DNA from: Leuctra nigra
Lineage: Eukaryota > Arthropoda > Insecta > Plecoptera > Leuctridae
Assembly: GCA_934045905.1 (NCBI GenBank)
Contig: OW203768.1
Coordinates: 30,967,060 to 31,031,059, forward strand
Length of the DNA: 64,000 nucleotides
Direction: 5' to 3'
Made by a program: the position numbers and the translations under genes. The stretch's first letter is position 1; each line of letters opens with the position of its first letter. This document shows, piece by piece, positions 45,701 through 51,482 of the stretch. The notes below the pieces were generated by a model. The model saw only the letters and a list, made by a program, of their open reading frames with translations, was not told where the DNA came from and did not search any database.

Positions 45701-48504
45701 ACATCTTCTTCGCTGTGTTTTGGCACCAGGTCCCTGCACACATGACGACTTAGAGAGGGCTAGTAGCATAGCAATTGACGTGGCCACATTTTGGCAAAAA
45801 CAAAATATTTAGTAATAGACAACATCACAAACCTACTTCGCATGCGCGGAAACCATAATATGGCGGTGCATTTGGGGCGTGACTAACCTACAGTCTTCAG
45901 CTCCTGAGCAGAATGCTCGCCTCTCATTGGCTGAGGAGCGTCATTCAAAAGGAAATTCACCATTATCTCATTAATTGACGTGGAAATGTCCCGATATTAT
46001 ATTTTATTCGTAATTATTGGATTTGTTTACATTTAAGAACAAGCTGTTCAAATAGTTTTCATTTATTCAATGTCGTATAGACTTGAATTTATACCTAATC
46101 ATGTGAGATGTATACAGACTACACGTAGAGACTGCAGGTTGGGTTGAACCAGGTACCCGATAGGCAATGCGCGCCGATATTTATCCCGCCAGAGAGCTCT
46201 GATAGTTTATGATGTTGTCTATTAGTTGTTAGTTGTTAGTTTTAATTATTGCTTCCGGACACGAAAGAAGAACTAAAAAAATTATGGTAATAAAAAATCT
46301 GCACAGAGAAGTAGTGATATAAAAATAATGTGTCTAACACAATATTTTAAAAATAAAAAAAACATGGAGAATCGATTTTAAGTGCATTTAAAAGATTTCT
46401 GGCCTGTGCTTCTATACTATTTAATACACGATGTCCCAAGTGTTTTTTGATTTTTTAAATACGGTGTTGTCTTGGCCCATTTTTTGATATCACTTATCTT
46501 CAGTGCTGAAATTTAAGATTTTATTTACTCGTAATATTGTAAGAAGTACTTCCGATTTTTATACTTCCTCAGGTTTCGTTTTTAAAATGACATTTTTTCG
46601 TTATTGTTTCACGCTGACGCACCTCAATATTTGATTTGAAGTGCGTCTGGAAGATAATACAAATACATAATTCTAGGTCTATTTCGGCCATCGCAACTTA
46701 CGTAGGTACTAATTATTTTTATTTTGAAATAGGTATTGAAAATAATGAATATATTAACGATGTACGTAAGTATTTGTTAAATCGATTCATATGATCATCG
46801 GTTTGAGACATTGATAAAAAAAATGCAATGCATTACACGAATGCTGGGACACAGACAATATAATTAGAGATGGGTCGATACCACATTTTTACCGATACCG
46901 ATACTTGTACCGATACCTACTTATTGATTTACGATACCGATACTATCGCCGATACTTTTGTTACCTTAATTTTTATAGATTATGTGCACCAAATCTAAAT
47001 TCAATCTTCAGTTTGCAGATTTCAGGGTTAGGTACACCAAAGTAAGTACCTTCTCATTTTCACTTTGTACTCAACAAAACAAATGCATTATACAACAAAA
47101 TTCAATTTGAAATCATGTGTTATAGTAAATTGGTTCCAGATACCACTTTAATTCCGTTTGGAACACATCACATTAAAAATAAGTTGTAACTAACATAATA
47201 ATGCAAGACTCCATCTTGAAAGAAGTTGAAACTGCAGGAAACCTTGATCAAAGCGGCGCTCTGATTGGTCGATGCTCATTGTACATAAGCCAATGGGGAG
47301 CCAACGGTGACTGTGAAACGCGGGAAAATTCAAAAGTATTGGTTCAAAAGTATCGCCAAATATGGCCAAAAAAATTGAAGTATCGCGATACTCCCGAGTA
47401 TCGGTATCGGCCCATCTCTAAATATAATATATTCTGCATATATATAATTTAGATCTTGAATGACCCTTCTGGCGTAAACTACTATAATAGACTGTATTAG
47501 TAAACCGTCAGCACATCATTTTAATATTTACAGAAATGAAATTGTCATCTCGCTTGCGTCGTGAGAGACCTACGTTGCGCCGGCAGTACGCCGACGTTCA
47601 TGCGTTGGCCGCTAGGGCGCTCTGCCGTCTGCTGTCGAGAGTAATCGCGACAACAAGCATCCACCGACTTAGCATGGGCGGTATAGCACTGTGATCCCAC
47701 ATCTCTGTACTCCACCGTGGTTTTGATCAATGTGAAATTATTGTTGTACCTACTGTAGCATAAATTTAAATTGTGAAAAGAAATCAACCCACAAATATGT
47801 GGATTGGTTCCGTTTTGCTTACCTATTGTGAAGGTAGAGATAGGGCTTGTGTGGCATACAAAAAGCTCAATAAATATGTACACTACACAGCAATGTGAAT
47901 TGGTTCTCTTTTGAAAATTAAAGTTGTCAAGCAAGATCTAGGTACTATCAGAAAAAAGGCCTAGAACTTTTTTTTTTCATTTTGAGGGTTGGATCCTTTT
48001 TGATTAACTACGTCCAATTGTTTCCAATACATAGGTAACAACATTTAAAAGTTTTCAACAAGAAATAAACAAGTTAAAGACTTTCTTACCATTTGGTGAC
48101 CATTTGACGCAAGTTGCAGCTCGGTTAATACGCAAGAGCACCAATGTCGGCTTCCATTTGCCATCTTCCCCCTGAGTCCAGACGTAGGCGTTGCGATCGA
48201 CGGCACACGTAACTATGCGGTTAGTATTCGGAGCCCAATCAATGCCGGTGACACGTAGGTCATGCTGATTCAACACATCAAGCAACTTCCAATCTCCATC
48301 AGCACGCTGATAGATGTGCACTTCATGATTGTTCGGTGTCAGCGCGACCTCTGAAACAAAAATATGTTCTGTGAATTTTGTTGATCAATTAAAATAGGCA
48401 ATTTCGTCCCTATTATTTAGTTTTAGGTAAAACCTACGCGTTCGGTCCTTATTCCACGCGTGACAAGTGATTGGGTTGACTCCAAAGCTGTGTCTTTCTG
48501 CCAT
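12718..48504 (-). CDS. ARPC1: Actin-related protein 2/3 complex subunit 1 (ARPC1), complete, six coding exons
   Basis: ARPC1 is the WD40 subunit (p41-ARC) of the Arp2/3 complex, which nucleates branched actin filaments in the cytoplasm (family knowledge). Coding exons, in transcript order, are 48438-48504, 48090-48350, 38775-39026, 25230-25447, 18938-19219 and 12718-12756. Phases agree at every junction and give 372 residues, equal to human ARPC1B in length. Conserved blocks are [102 protein letters not shown]-like [11 protein letters not shown] and IIWDLK. The Thr that is the Pak1 target in human (T21) is T22 here. Introns 2-5 are 9.1, 13.3, 6.0 and 6.2 kb and filled with transposons. A further 5' non-coding exon is likely, because a good acceptor (TTTCTCAG) sits 12 bp upstream of the ATG. 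Confidence 0.94.
12942..13567. mobile_element. MITE with ggtattacactatacaattg-type ends, host of a nested element
   Basis: The sequence reads ggtacctattacac, is interrupted at 12956-13435, then resumes with tatacaattgtatag. The far end attgtatagtgtaatacc is the inverse of the spliced left end. The left terminal repeat was split by the later insertion. Confidence 0.65.
12956..13435. mobile_element. 480-bp element with about 38-bp TIRs, 3-bp TSD (PIF/Harbinger-like?)
   Basis: It begins aggtctgttcgtttacactg and ends with the exact inverse cagtgtaaacgaacagacct. The trinucleotide act flanks both ends, which would fit a 3-bp target duplication. It has no transposase. Class assignment is inference from duplication length only. 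Confidence 0.75.
13924..14308. mobile_element. Palindromic MITE, about 385 bp
   Basis: Left arm features cccataaaaaacactcc, agccaagtctcttcaac, ctgcactgaaacgtagtgat and gagccaagtcaaaactttat recur inverted in the right arm (14160-14308). The centre is AT-rich. A degraded relative lies at about 46260-46520, and an end fragment at 43374-43395. Confidence 0.8.
14480..15220. repeat. Dispersed repeat family R1, copy 3
   Basis: It contains tgagatatgacgtcacttcc, ttccggtttcaaaatggcgg and gatccagtaggccgaaaatg in the same order as copies 1 and 2. It directly adjoins the palindromic MITE. The 129-codon frame inside it has no similarity I recognise. Confidence 0.68.
15741..15932. mobile_element. Short MITE, about 190 bp
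   Basis: taaggtcgattcacacgggc and ttccaaacttc near the left end are mirrored by gaagtttggaatgaccgtgt and gaccttta at the right. It is non-coding. Confidence 0.65.
16297..16600 (+). repeat. Possible tRNA-derived SINE
   Basis: tagctcaggaagtaacaacc resembles a tRNA A box, and ggtttgattccc about 45 bp later resembles a B box, as in the head of tRNA-derived SINEs. I found no clear tail or target duplication, so the right boundary is approximate. The rest of 15933-17078 shows nothing recognisable. Confidence 0.4.
17079..18811. mobile_element. Probable outer hAT-like element containing a nested insertion
   Basis: The left end taggggtgttca and the right end cgtgaacag are roughly inverse. Both flanks inside them carry gattaatcg/aaatcgat repeats. 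The element is interrupted at 17514-18672. I could not confirm a target duplication. Confidence 0.4.
17514..18672. mobile_element. hAT-like non-autonomous transposon, 8-bp TSD
   Basis: Ends are tagggttgggcgaacc and the inverse ggttcacccaacccta. The 8-bp repeat ctaaattg flanks it (17506-17513, 18673-18680). Subterminal DNA is made of cgaacc/ggttcg repeats. It has no transposase. Confidence 0.85.
18938..19219 (-). CDS. ARPC1: ARPC1 coding exon 5
   Basis: It encodes residues 267-360, from [10 protein letters not shown] to the last WD strand (IIWDLK), in phase 0 at both ends. Acceptor is TGTCCAG and donor AAG|GTATTG. The insert between blades ([20 protein letters not shown]) is the subunit-specific insertion region of ARPC1. 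The exon is GC-rich compared with its introns. Confidence 0.92.
19806..20000 (-). repeat. Interspersed repeat, copy inverted relative to 21640-21880
   Basis: The stretch with taggtgtttaggg, then ccttgggatgggacattaa, matches in inverse orientation a stretch near 21735-21870 (ttaatgtcccatccaaagg, cccctaaacaccc). It could be a SINE family; ends are not defined. Confidence 0.4.
21640..21880 (+). repeat. Interspersed repeat, partner of 19806-20000
   Basis: See the partner copy at 19806-20000. Between the copies (20000-21640) I see AT-rich DNA with no recognisable gene or element. Confidence 0.4.
22083..23320. repeat. 264-bp tandem repeat, about 4.6 units
   Basis: The phrase atgctggtaacctgacaacc recurs at 22131, 22392, 22655, 22919 and (with one change) 23183, spacings of 261-264 bp. 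Each unit also carries ccactcgacatcgggtaacc and gagcctgaaggctttgagca. Units 2-4 are nearly identical; the outer ones are more diverged, as expected for unequal crossing-over. It is in ARPC1 intron 4, with no coding signal shared between units. Confidence 0.88.
24859..25102. mobile_element. Foldback MITE 128 bp from ARPC1 exon 4
   Basis: cttgaagagttttttaatcg and the following tttttatcaatatcttttac are mirrored at 25040-25102. Arms are about 55 bp. From 23320 to 24858 I see nothing recognisable. Confidence 0.75.
25230..25447 (-). CDS. ARPC1: ARPC1 coding exon 4
   Basis: It encodes residues 194/195-266 with the blade [20 protein letters not shown]. It ends phase 0 at GCGGCC|GTAAGT. It is flanked on its 3' side by the foldback at 24859-25102. 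Confidence 0.92.
25633..26411 (+). mobile_element. Helitron/Helentron-like candidate, copy C
   Basis: The left end is gagcggagcgagcgtctcc. The right end is gctcgcttatcaacgcgtta, then gagcgttttccaag. This end pair is shared with copies at 26420-28749 and 51995-52898. The right end has a hairpin-capable cgctc/gagcg pair close to a terminal ctag (here caag) followed by t, which is helitron-like. Class assignment is tentative. Confidence 0.45.
25965..26078. mobile_element. Small foldback MITE
   Basis: gggcattgattctataactc and gcgaccgcttagcaattt are mirrored by aattgctaagcggtcgc and gagttatagaatcagggccc. It lies inside copy C. Confidence 0.7.
26965..27582. mobile_element. hAT-like element with gtcccg-rich ends
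   Basis: Ends are taggtatccattcgtcccg and, inverted, tagggtgtccat with gggacagt further in. The 7-bp repeat agatagt flanks it (26958-26964, 27583-27589). Inside, cagggttgccat at 27238 looks like one end of a further hAT-like element. A GC-rich hairpin stretch lies at 27475-27535. Confidence 0.65.
27856..28709. mobile_element. hAT-like MITE, same family as 748-1388
   Basis: Ends are cagtgttgagtaagttac and the inverse gttactactcaacactg. The 8-bp duplication gtgctcgc is exact (27848-27855, 28710-28717). It includes ggtaacgcgttactttcg like the first family member. Confidence 0.88.
28918..29455. mobile_element. TIR element with tatcacactgagttgcaacc ends
   Basis: tatcacactgagttgcaacc at 28928 is matched exactly in inverse before 29446, and the outer aaaagtggg/cccttttag-like extensions also correspond. 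It is non-coding and about 0.5 kb. Confidence 0.7.
29688..30347. mobile_element. piggyBac-like MITE with TTAA flanks
   Basis: It begins ttaaccctcttagtgcca and ends tggcactaagagggttaa, an exact 18-bp inverse that includes TTAA. TTAA duplication followed by CCC is typical of piggyBac-type elements. A homopolymer A run sits at 29920-29939. It has no transposase. Confidence 0.72.
30745..31604 (+). repeat. Left arm of a long inverted repeat enclosing nested elements
   Basis: Highly similar, in inverse, to 37575-38420. Shared landmarks are gtgttcaaaagtgtt, agggcctgtaaaagattgg, tacatacatgtaggtac, ctatccatagatgccacat and cgagatacggggtcac. The best matched part is 30830-31604; outward it becomes more diverged. 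Confidence 0.8.
31951..33570 (+). CDS. LINE ORF1: PHD-type zinc finger, repeat tract, esterase-like domain
   Basis: This 539-residue protein is likely the RNA-binding/chaperone component of the retroelement. Residues 22-68 form a zinc-binding pattern, C22-x2-C25, C36-x2-C39, H44-x2-C47, C65-x2-C68, i.e. C4HC3 as in PHD fingers. Residues 100-160 are Lys/Glu-rich and probably helical. From residue 161 there are twelve copies of a 15-residue repeat ([15 protein letters not shown]). Residues 355-520 contain [10 protein letters not shown] and VGTRDLLEG, which recall SGNH-esterase blocks I and III seen in CR1 ORF1 proteins; that match is tentative. The start is the ATG in gatggcgg; no other in-frame start lies nearby. 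Confidence 0.82.
   Translation: MADGVVLHSQRQVKNKVNSAVCPHCMKIVKKSGIKCMMCGKWNHFSCAGLASKNYKAGSESTWTCEGCKSKVRVDENIGGDKVFVKQRRHKTVGKTEKLVKWILEQIKYEEQGGMKKKMKQNRHRVLKSEVVKGIVATFMWMEGRLQEMEKQLEEVRSSQSDQGSSDLSGPNIAPSDQGSSDLSEPNIAPSDQGSSDLSGPNIAPSDQGSSDLSKPNIAPSDQGSSDLSGPNIAPSDVGSSDLSGPNIAPSDQGSSDLSGPNIAPSDVGSSDLSGPNIAPSDVGSSDLSEPNIAPSDQGSSDLSEPNIAPSDQDSSDQSGPNIAPSDQGSSDLSEPNIALSDQGSSNPSGPSNDGSVSGGRRNGGTECHLLLGDISGSMGVGFCADQAGFRAHQLPGIRIQKLSSEMENYCIREEPVTVTLFVGTRDLLEGRSRNDIMDDVRELLEAVKSRFGVSCKVYMASMLTGKGSGPRELNNCVRAVCKEQGVWNISLRGMQRGLLGKWDWHRSIGEGLRNVIEERTSERSHQGFWSRTVWRRVT
32431..33009 (+). repeat. 45-bp coding minisatellite in LINE ORF1
   Basis: About 12.5 copies of a 45-bp unit beginning agtgaccagggcagcagcga. 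Variation is limited to a few positions (Q/V, G/E/K). Because the period is a multiple of three and lacks stops, three minus-strand frames are also open. Confidence 0.9.
33537..36602 (+). CDS. LINE ORF2: AP-type endonuclease and reverse transcriptase
   Basis: The open frame is 1021 codons. The first ATG is at 33636, giving 988 residues; the frame overlaps the end of ORF1, so reinitiation or frameshifting is possible. Frame numbering: the endonuclease occupies about 40-285 with the acidic residue in LSEAKW (73), GDFNAKVG (176-183) and SDHRLLE (272-278). The reverse transcriptase occupies about 510-800 with [45 protein letters not shown] and the catalytic YVDD (738-741). A C-terminal region with [11 protein letters not shown] and GRPRDRW is typical of CR1/L2-type LINEs. 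It ends in an acidic tract. No stop or frameshift is seen and catalytic residues are present, so the copy looks recent. Confidence 0.9.
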   Translation: MEPHSVETSNVVQETAPEAGSNRAKRRTRKGRQMGSRIEFTFGTLKIVSLNGKVEEMIDVMVERKLLFLGLSEAKWKGSGLKDLRNGFKLWWSGGLEGRNGVAVVVSPKVSDFVVDVKCHSNRLMSLILKASDKMTVEVVQVYAPQAGRAVEEKESFSEEIEKVLERSKYELIVMGDFNAKVGSDRKGYEEVLGKFGVDERNRDGERLLDMCRRNQLKIGNSWFQKRRSHRITRYGYGEDRSESVIDYICVGDSLRQSIIDIKVCPAVSLDSDHRLLECTLRIDVQKPVVTTSHKRIKGWKLQDPAVKNEFRNKIKNRVPVGELRDVEEEWQEFKNAIVAGAEQLCGRAGGRRKEKETRWWNNRVKVAVKEKRLAWQKYELDRSLESKHQYRICRRNVARIVEEEKDKSMEELADKLVEDFNGNKKMIYGLVKEKRGTRDDLKSMKNDKGDLISDVMKINQMWGKYFENLLNVKKDLNVSMGEEELQIGSEMEDSEMEEDLCDAEVTRAMREMKNGRAPGIDEVTIEMVKAAGEDGRRWLCRVIRAAWEQKRIPVDWEKGIIVPLFKKGDRRKCNNYRGVTLLCQCAKLFEKIVERRLKNYVEDGLREEQYGFRRGRSTIDAIFTVRQMMEQQWERGQEMHMAFLDLEKAYDRLPREIVWECLVKRGIGKDLVERIKCMYQNSVSCVQSGVGRSEWFSISEGLRQGSVLSPTLFIIVMDELLKKAEPNEGIDTQTLIYVDDVVVWGETREEVQLKINKWSEETEKMGLKISEEKSEVMSMERKKLKYGHARIKLGEGWLKEVEEFKYLGSLLTNKAKVDREIQERRKKAEAFYQAVRKLLWNEKFPQVCKIIMYKMYFLPILTYGAVTWSAGGKEMNQLQAAEMKFLRSVKGVTRMDRIRSRKIRKELGVERLVFKLGRERLRWFGHMKRMGTDRVPRRVFEAATGGTRRVGRPRDRWIGLIKEDVLERGGRCSELEAERQWEDRTWWKEFVEQLEVEEEEEEEEEETPGVASRFPGVLRP
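36973..37086. mobile_element. 110-bp foldback inserted in the hAT terminal repeat
   Basis: Arms attctttatctttttttg plus cggccgccttcgtttc and their inverse meet around a 20-bp centre. The foldback sits between aggttgccga and the final cctg, splitting what should be an uninterrupted terminal repeat (compare the left end caggggtcggcaacct). Confidence 0.75.
37575..38420 (-). repeat. Right arm of the long inverted repeat
   Basis: Inverse partner of 30745-31604. A run of about 18 G at 37406-37424 lies between it and the hAT-like element and may be assembly-sensitive. No TSD or transposase was found for the outer element, so its class is unknown. Confidence 0.78.
38775..39026 (-). CDS. ARPC1: ARPC1 coding exon 3
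   Basis: It encodes residues 110-194 with the family signature [18 protein letters not shown] and DWHPNNVLL. Acceptor CTCTCAG, donor CTCG|GTGAGT, phase 1 at both ends. Confidence 0.93.
39286..39358 (-). tRNA. tRNA-like sequence (loop triplet GGT), arm 1 of palindrome
   Basis: Its inverse copy on the plus strand (39448-39520) shows the full fold described there. The two copies are identical or nearly so. It is probably not a functional tRNA. Confidence 0.45.
39448..39520 (+). tRNA. tRNA-like sequence (loop triplet GGT), arm 2 of palindrome
   Basis: A 7-bp acceptor (gtcccga/tcggggt, two wobbles), D stem gctt/aagc with aatggtta loop, anticodon stem taggg/cccga (one mismatch), loop ccggtaa, T arm ctggg ttcgatt cccag. 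Position 33 is C, where real tRNAs have T, and the stem mismatch adds doubt. I read it as a tRNA-derived repeat. B-box ggttcgattcc is intact. Confidence 0.45.
40731..40981. mobile_element. piggyBac-like MITE with TTAA ends, 251 bp
   Basis: Ends are ttaaccctttaaccgg and the near inverse cccgttaaagggttaa. As at 29688-30347, TTAA is followed by CCC. The interior is AT-rich. 39665-40730 holds another GC-rich hairpin stretch at about 40180-40225 but nothing else I recognise. Confidence 0.68.
40999..41194. repeat. Inverted repeat with tRNA-like left arm
   Basis: gaaaagattttcctcgagtg and ggactcgaacccacg are mirrored at 41157-41194 (cgtgggttcgagtc, then actcgaggaaaatctttt). The left arm holds a full tRNA-like sequence. 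The right arm holds only the T arm and acceptor 3' strand, in opposite orientation. Confidence 0.65.
41012..41084 (-). tRNA. tRNA-like sequence (loop triplet GGA)
   Basis: Minus strand: acceptor gcctcga/tcgagga (first pair mismatched), D arm ggtc-agctggta-gagc (one mismatch), anticodon stem tctga/tcgga with loop ctggata, T arm gtggg ttcgagt cccac. A serine tRNA should have a long variable arm; this has five bases. It is probably a tRNA-derived repeat. Confidence 0.4.
41225..41755. mobile_element. hAT-like element inserted in AT microsatellite
   Basis: tagaggtcggattcgggta is mirrored at the far end by gggtaccctaactgacctcta. Flanks are atatatat and atatataa, so an 8-bp duplication is plausible but hard to prove in (AT)n. 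tacccgggta motifs are repeated inside. Confidence 0.6.
42120..42240 (+). repeat. Dispersed repeat, inverse of about 50830-50910
   Basis: aagtgaaagcagaaagcaag, then cactcattggttgacagctg and tcacgtgacc, recur inverted near 50830-50910. Elsewhere in 41756-43260 I see nothing recognisable. Confidence 0.45.
43262..43395 (-). repeat. Fragment matching the 14300-14510 region in inverse
   Basis: tttcgaaaacggccggac, gaattaagtagtcatcgttg and gtgatatccccatta correspond, inverted, to sequence at the MITE/R1 junction near 14300-14510. The shared junction implies that MITE and R1 moved as one unit. Confidence 0.5.
43400..45812 (+). pseudogene. Non-LTR reverse transcriptase remnant (Jockey/I-like), broken
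   Basis: The RT domain is recognisable in pieces: [18 protein letters not shown] up to 43641, then after an insertion [17 protein letters not shown], an in-frame TAA near 44275, then a long piece with [62 protein letters not shown] and [11 protein letters not shown] (catalytic ADD). A frame change near 45320-45360 leads to the C-terminal zinc-knuckle-like tail [15 protein letters not shown] (to 45812). The endonuclease is absent, so the copy is 5'-truncated and dead. Confidence 0.8.
43642..44174. mobile_element. hAT-like MITE inserted in the reverse transcriptase remnant
   Basis: cagtgttgggtaagttcc to ttcctacccaacactg, with the 8-bp duplication tagatgac (43634-43641, 44175-44182). Removing it and one duplication rejoins the RT reading frame across the site. 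The interior is rich in ggaac/gttcc words. It is related by its ends to 748-1388 and 27856-28709. Confidence 0.87.
45813..46224. mobile_element. MITE with taatagacaacatca ends
   Basis: The 15-bp ends taatagacaacatca and tgatgttgtctatta are exact inverses. The 412-bp interior is non-coding. It abuts the end of the reverse transcriptase remnant. Confidence 0.75.
46260..46520. repeat. Degraded relative of the 13924-14308 palindrome
   Basis: It shares ctgcac-gaa-gtagtgatat, then aaacacaatattttaaaaat-like DNA, and right-side tcttggcccattttttgata and tcacttatcttcagtgctg. Arms are no longer well matched. Confidence 0.45.
46865..47420. mobile_element. hAT-like MITE, 8-bp TSD
   Basis: tagagatgggtcgatacc and the inverse ggtatcggcccatctcta bound it; aatataat flanks both ends (46857-46864, 47421-47428). 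Internal cgataccgatac repeats lie near both ends. Confidence 0.85.
47545..47720. other. GC-rich block of unknown nature in ARPC1 intron 2
   Basis: The stretch with gtgagagacctacgttgcgc and cgctctgccgtctgctgtcg stands out from AT-rich surroundings. It contributes to a 129-codon minus-strand frame that matches no family I know. It could be an exonised repeat or a piece of an unrecognised element. Confidence 0.3.
48090..48350 (-). CDS. ARPC1: ARPC1 coding exon 2
   Basis: It encodes residues 23-109 (first two blades, [14 protein letters not shown] and [13 protein letters not shown]). Acceptor TGTTTCAG, donor AATG|GTAAGA. Confidence 0.93.
48438..48504 (-). CDS. ARPC1: ARPC1 coding exon 1
   Basis: It encodes [20 protein letters not shown] plus RT and one base of the Gln codon; donor CGAACGC|GTAGGT. 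The ATG context AGCCATGG is strong. Confidence 0.92.
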
Positions 48505-49243
48505 GGCTGTTATTTGCTGAGAAATAAAGGTAAGAATATTATTCCGGATAAGAGCATTATGAAAGATAAGGCGGCACACCCAATTGAGTCATAGTAGAGG
48601 TTAAACAGCACAAGCAATTGCTTTTCACACGTTCAGTTCTGTGTGCACAGATGAAACAAATATATATTAGAAAAAAATAATTACCTAGAAGATGATGAAA
48701 ATAATTTCGATGGAAATTCGCGGACTCTGGGCCGTCTACACGAATTTCTTGCTTATTCTGTCGCGAATTAACACAAAATACCCACCATTGGTGACAGATT
48801 CTGAGTGGTATGAAGCTAGTTAGGCTAAAGGCAAAGAGCAAGTGCCAACTGTGTCAAACACAAACATTGTCCGATTGTCCCAACTCCCAACAACACTTAT
48901 AATATTACACATTTTCGTTTCGCTAAAACTACTTAGTAATGTTGAAGATACTGATGTAAACTCAATTTTATGAAAACCACATAAATTACCAATCTTATTG
49001 CAAATAAATGAACGAACTTTACATTGTTTTAGTTTATTTTGGTGATTTCGGTGAGCGTTGGGAGCTCTGAAATCGATGTATACCAACACCACAACGGCAA
49101 ACTCCCTAAAAAATACAGCAAGTGAAGTGACCTTGGTGAAACAAACTGTCAAATTCCCTGTGTTTGTGTTGAATAAAGAGAATAAAGCTGTATTTGAAGT
49201 GATTTAATTAGAATAAAACATAGTTTTAAGATATTGTTGTGTG
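48505..49243. promoter_or_regulatory. Divergent promoter region, ARPC1/PDCL
   Basis: Contains the probable ARPC1 5' UTR splice site pair on the minus strand: acceptor TTTCTCAG ending at 48517 and a possible donor CTAG|GTAATT at 48685. That would put the ARPC1 start of transcription roughly between 48690 and 48950. PDCL transcription probably starts in the 49100-49240 part. I see no inserted transposon here. Confidence 0.45.
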
Positions 49244-50107
49244 ATGGCAACTTTAGAGGACAAAATTCTTGGCAATAAAGCCCACGTTTACTGCAGTAGC
49301 AGCGAGAGTGATGGAGACGAAGAAGACGACAGTAATAAGGATTCGCGCCGCCCAGTTCAACAACCTTCCGAGGTAAGCAGTACACCTCCAGAACCCTATA
49401 AATGGGAAGGAGCATCAACAAACACTGGGCCCAAGGGTGTTATGAAAGACTGGCAGAAATTTAAGCAGTTGGAAACCGAACGGCGAGCTGATCAAGAACA
49501 AGAGCGAATAGAGTTGATGAAGAAACTGTCTCTCACCTGTCGTTCAGCATTGGACGAAGAGCGAGCGAACGCCAGCGAAGATCCTGATTTAGCCGAATTG
49601 CTCTCCGATGATTTCCTGGTGCAATACCAGAAAGAACGCATGAGAGAAATGATGTCACAGACCAACACTCTACCGAAATTTGGCAAAATTGTGAATCTCA
49701 AAAATGGGCAAGATTTTTTGGATGCAGTAGACAAAGAAAACAAGTCTGTTACGGTAATAATTCACATTTACGAGGAGAAGGTTCTTGCCTGTGAGTCAAT
49801 GAATGGCAGTTTGATAAGTCTAAGCCAAGACTATGCCCAAGTAAAGTTCTGCAAGGTGATTGGATCGGTAGCAGGAGTGAGCAAACACTTCAAAGCCATC
49901 GGAGTTCCAGCACTGCTAGTGTACAAAGGTGGCTCGTTGATAGGCAACTTCGTGAAGCTCAGCGAAGAACTTGGCAACGACTTCTTTGCCGAGGATGTGG
50001 AGAGTTTTCTTTCGGAACACGGAATGTTGCCGGACAAGACTTGTCAGCCGGAATTGATCAGATCTGCAGATGGCGACGGAGATGAAAGTGACTTGAGCTT
50101 AGAGTGA
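49244..50107 (+). CDS. PDCL: Phosducin-like protein 1 (PDCL), complete, one exon
   Basis: PDCL/PhLP1 is a co-chaperone that works with the CCT chaperonin to assemble G-protein beta-gamma dimers (family knowledge). The protein has 287 residues (human 301). It starts MATLEDKILGNK, has an acidic Ser/Asp/Glu stretch at about 18-32, the family signature NTGPKGVMKDWQKFKQLE, a helical Glu/Arg-rich domain to about 145, then a thioredoxin-like domain with SVTVIIHIYEE, VKFCKVIGS and PALLVYKGGSLIGNFV. It ends in an acidic tail (DGDESDLSLE). I chose the ATG at 49244; one more GTG codon precedes it in frame. No intron interrupts it, unlike the neighbouring ARPC1. Confidence 0.94.
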   Translation: MATLEDKILGNKAHVYCSSSESDGDEEDDSNKDSRRPVQQPSEVSSTPPEPYKWEGASTNTGPKGVMKDWQKFKQLETERRADQEQERIELMKKLSLTCRSALDEERANASEDPDLAELLSDDFLVQYQKERMREMMSQTNTLPKFGKIVNLKNGQDFLDAVDKENKSVTVIIHIYEEKVLACESMNGSLISLSQDYAQVKFCKVIGSVAGVSKHFKAIGVPALLVYKGGSLIGNFVKLSEELGNDFFAEDVESFLSEHGMLPDKTCQPELIRSADGDGDESDLSLE

Positions 50108-50951
50108 TGCTCTTCAGGCTTCATTCATTTTCGTACACTAGCACGAGTTCGTACACCTTACGGATACTTGAATTTAAAGTACACTATTTTCTCCGTGGAA
50201 CTGATCATTTCTGTAAAACAGAGTTTCATATCACATTTCTGAATTCTCCGTCATATTCATTTCTAAAGTTTTCATTTCACTGATAGTTGTGACATTCTGG
50301 TAGTGATGGAATCTGAAGTACTTCATATGAAATATGTAAATTTTATTAAAGACATCAAAATTATTATTTAAATTAAAAAAAGTTTTGTTGTTCGATGAAT
50401 TATATTTTACAATTGAAAGAAGTACCTACTACTTTGAATTTATTAAAATTTTGTGTTTTGATCTGGTGCCTTATTTAAATAGGCAACATTCGAATCTACA
50501 TATAAAAAATAGTCAATTCCGTTGCAGATAGGTAATAGGCGCATGAACTCTACCATCAGTACTACTTGCCATTGACTTAAAAACACCTTGAAAATAGTAA
50601 CTACATTAATTTATAGGTAAACTACCTATCTAGGTATGTCCAATTCATGCAATGAATCCAGGCTGCATTACTTATCATTATCAAGTATGTTTAGAATGTT
50701 TCCTTTACGAACTAGTCTTCTCAGGACAATCATTTAACTTGAGAAAATTGTTCCGAGCTCTTAAACACGGGATGGGACTCTATCAACTTGATTCTCTGCT
50801 CTTTCAATCATCTCCGAATATCAGATATAGGTAAATAAGGTCACGTGACAGCTGTCAGCCAATGAGTGGGCATTGATGATGCTGCTCTCTGCTTTCACTT
50901 GACATTGTGTCCCGTGTTTTCAACACAGTAGCATCACATTATTATTTATTA

Positions 50952-51302
50952 CTATGGTCCGTTTCGGACCTAGAGACACTCATTGTTCTCACTTACATTG
51001 GACCTGACCCTATCGTAAAAACGTAAAAGTATCAAAACAAACCTCAGCTGTGGAATGCTTTCTGTATCAGCTCTGCCGCAGAGCCAATAGGCCCTCAAAT
51101 GTGTCTACATTTTCACCCACTCAAGGTCCATTTCTTTGGAACGAATTTTTACAACCCTTAGAGGGCTAAGAGTAACAAGGTTGTAAACGACATCGAAGAA
51201 GGGACGGACAATAAATGGTTGAGGATACAATGAGAGCAAATGATTTTACGATACATTATAAACGAGAACAATGAGTGTCTCTAGGTCTGAGACGGACCAT
51301 AG
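50952..51302. mobile_element. TIR element, about 39-bp ends
   Basis: ctatggtccgtttcggacct plus agagacactcattgttctc is mirrored at 51264-51302 with two mismatches. TA flanks would fit a mariner-type TA target. 50108-50951 holds the PDCL 3' UTR and AT-rich DNA with a dispersed repeat at 50830-50910. Confidence 0.75.
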
Positions 51303-51351
51303 GTGGCCTGTGCTTTACTGTAAGTACCAGGAAATGCAGTGAATGCACCAG

Positions 51352-51482
51352 GGGCCCTATTCTAGAACTTTTATACTCCCAATTCTGATGGAATTCGATT
51401 CCATGCAATGTTAATCATTATGGCCGTGAGACGGATTCCATCAGAATGGAATTGGTAAAACGTTCTGGAATAGACCTCCAGG
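51352..51482. mobile_element. Small foldback MITE
   Basis: gggccctattctagaac and ccaattctgatggaattcg are mirrored by ttccatcagaatgg and gttctggaatag. It resembles 25965-26078 in design and end wording. Confidence 0.6.
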
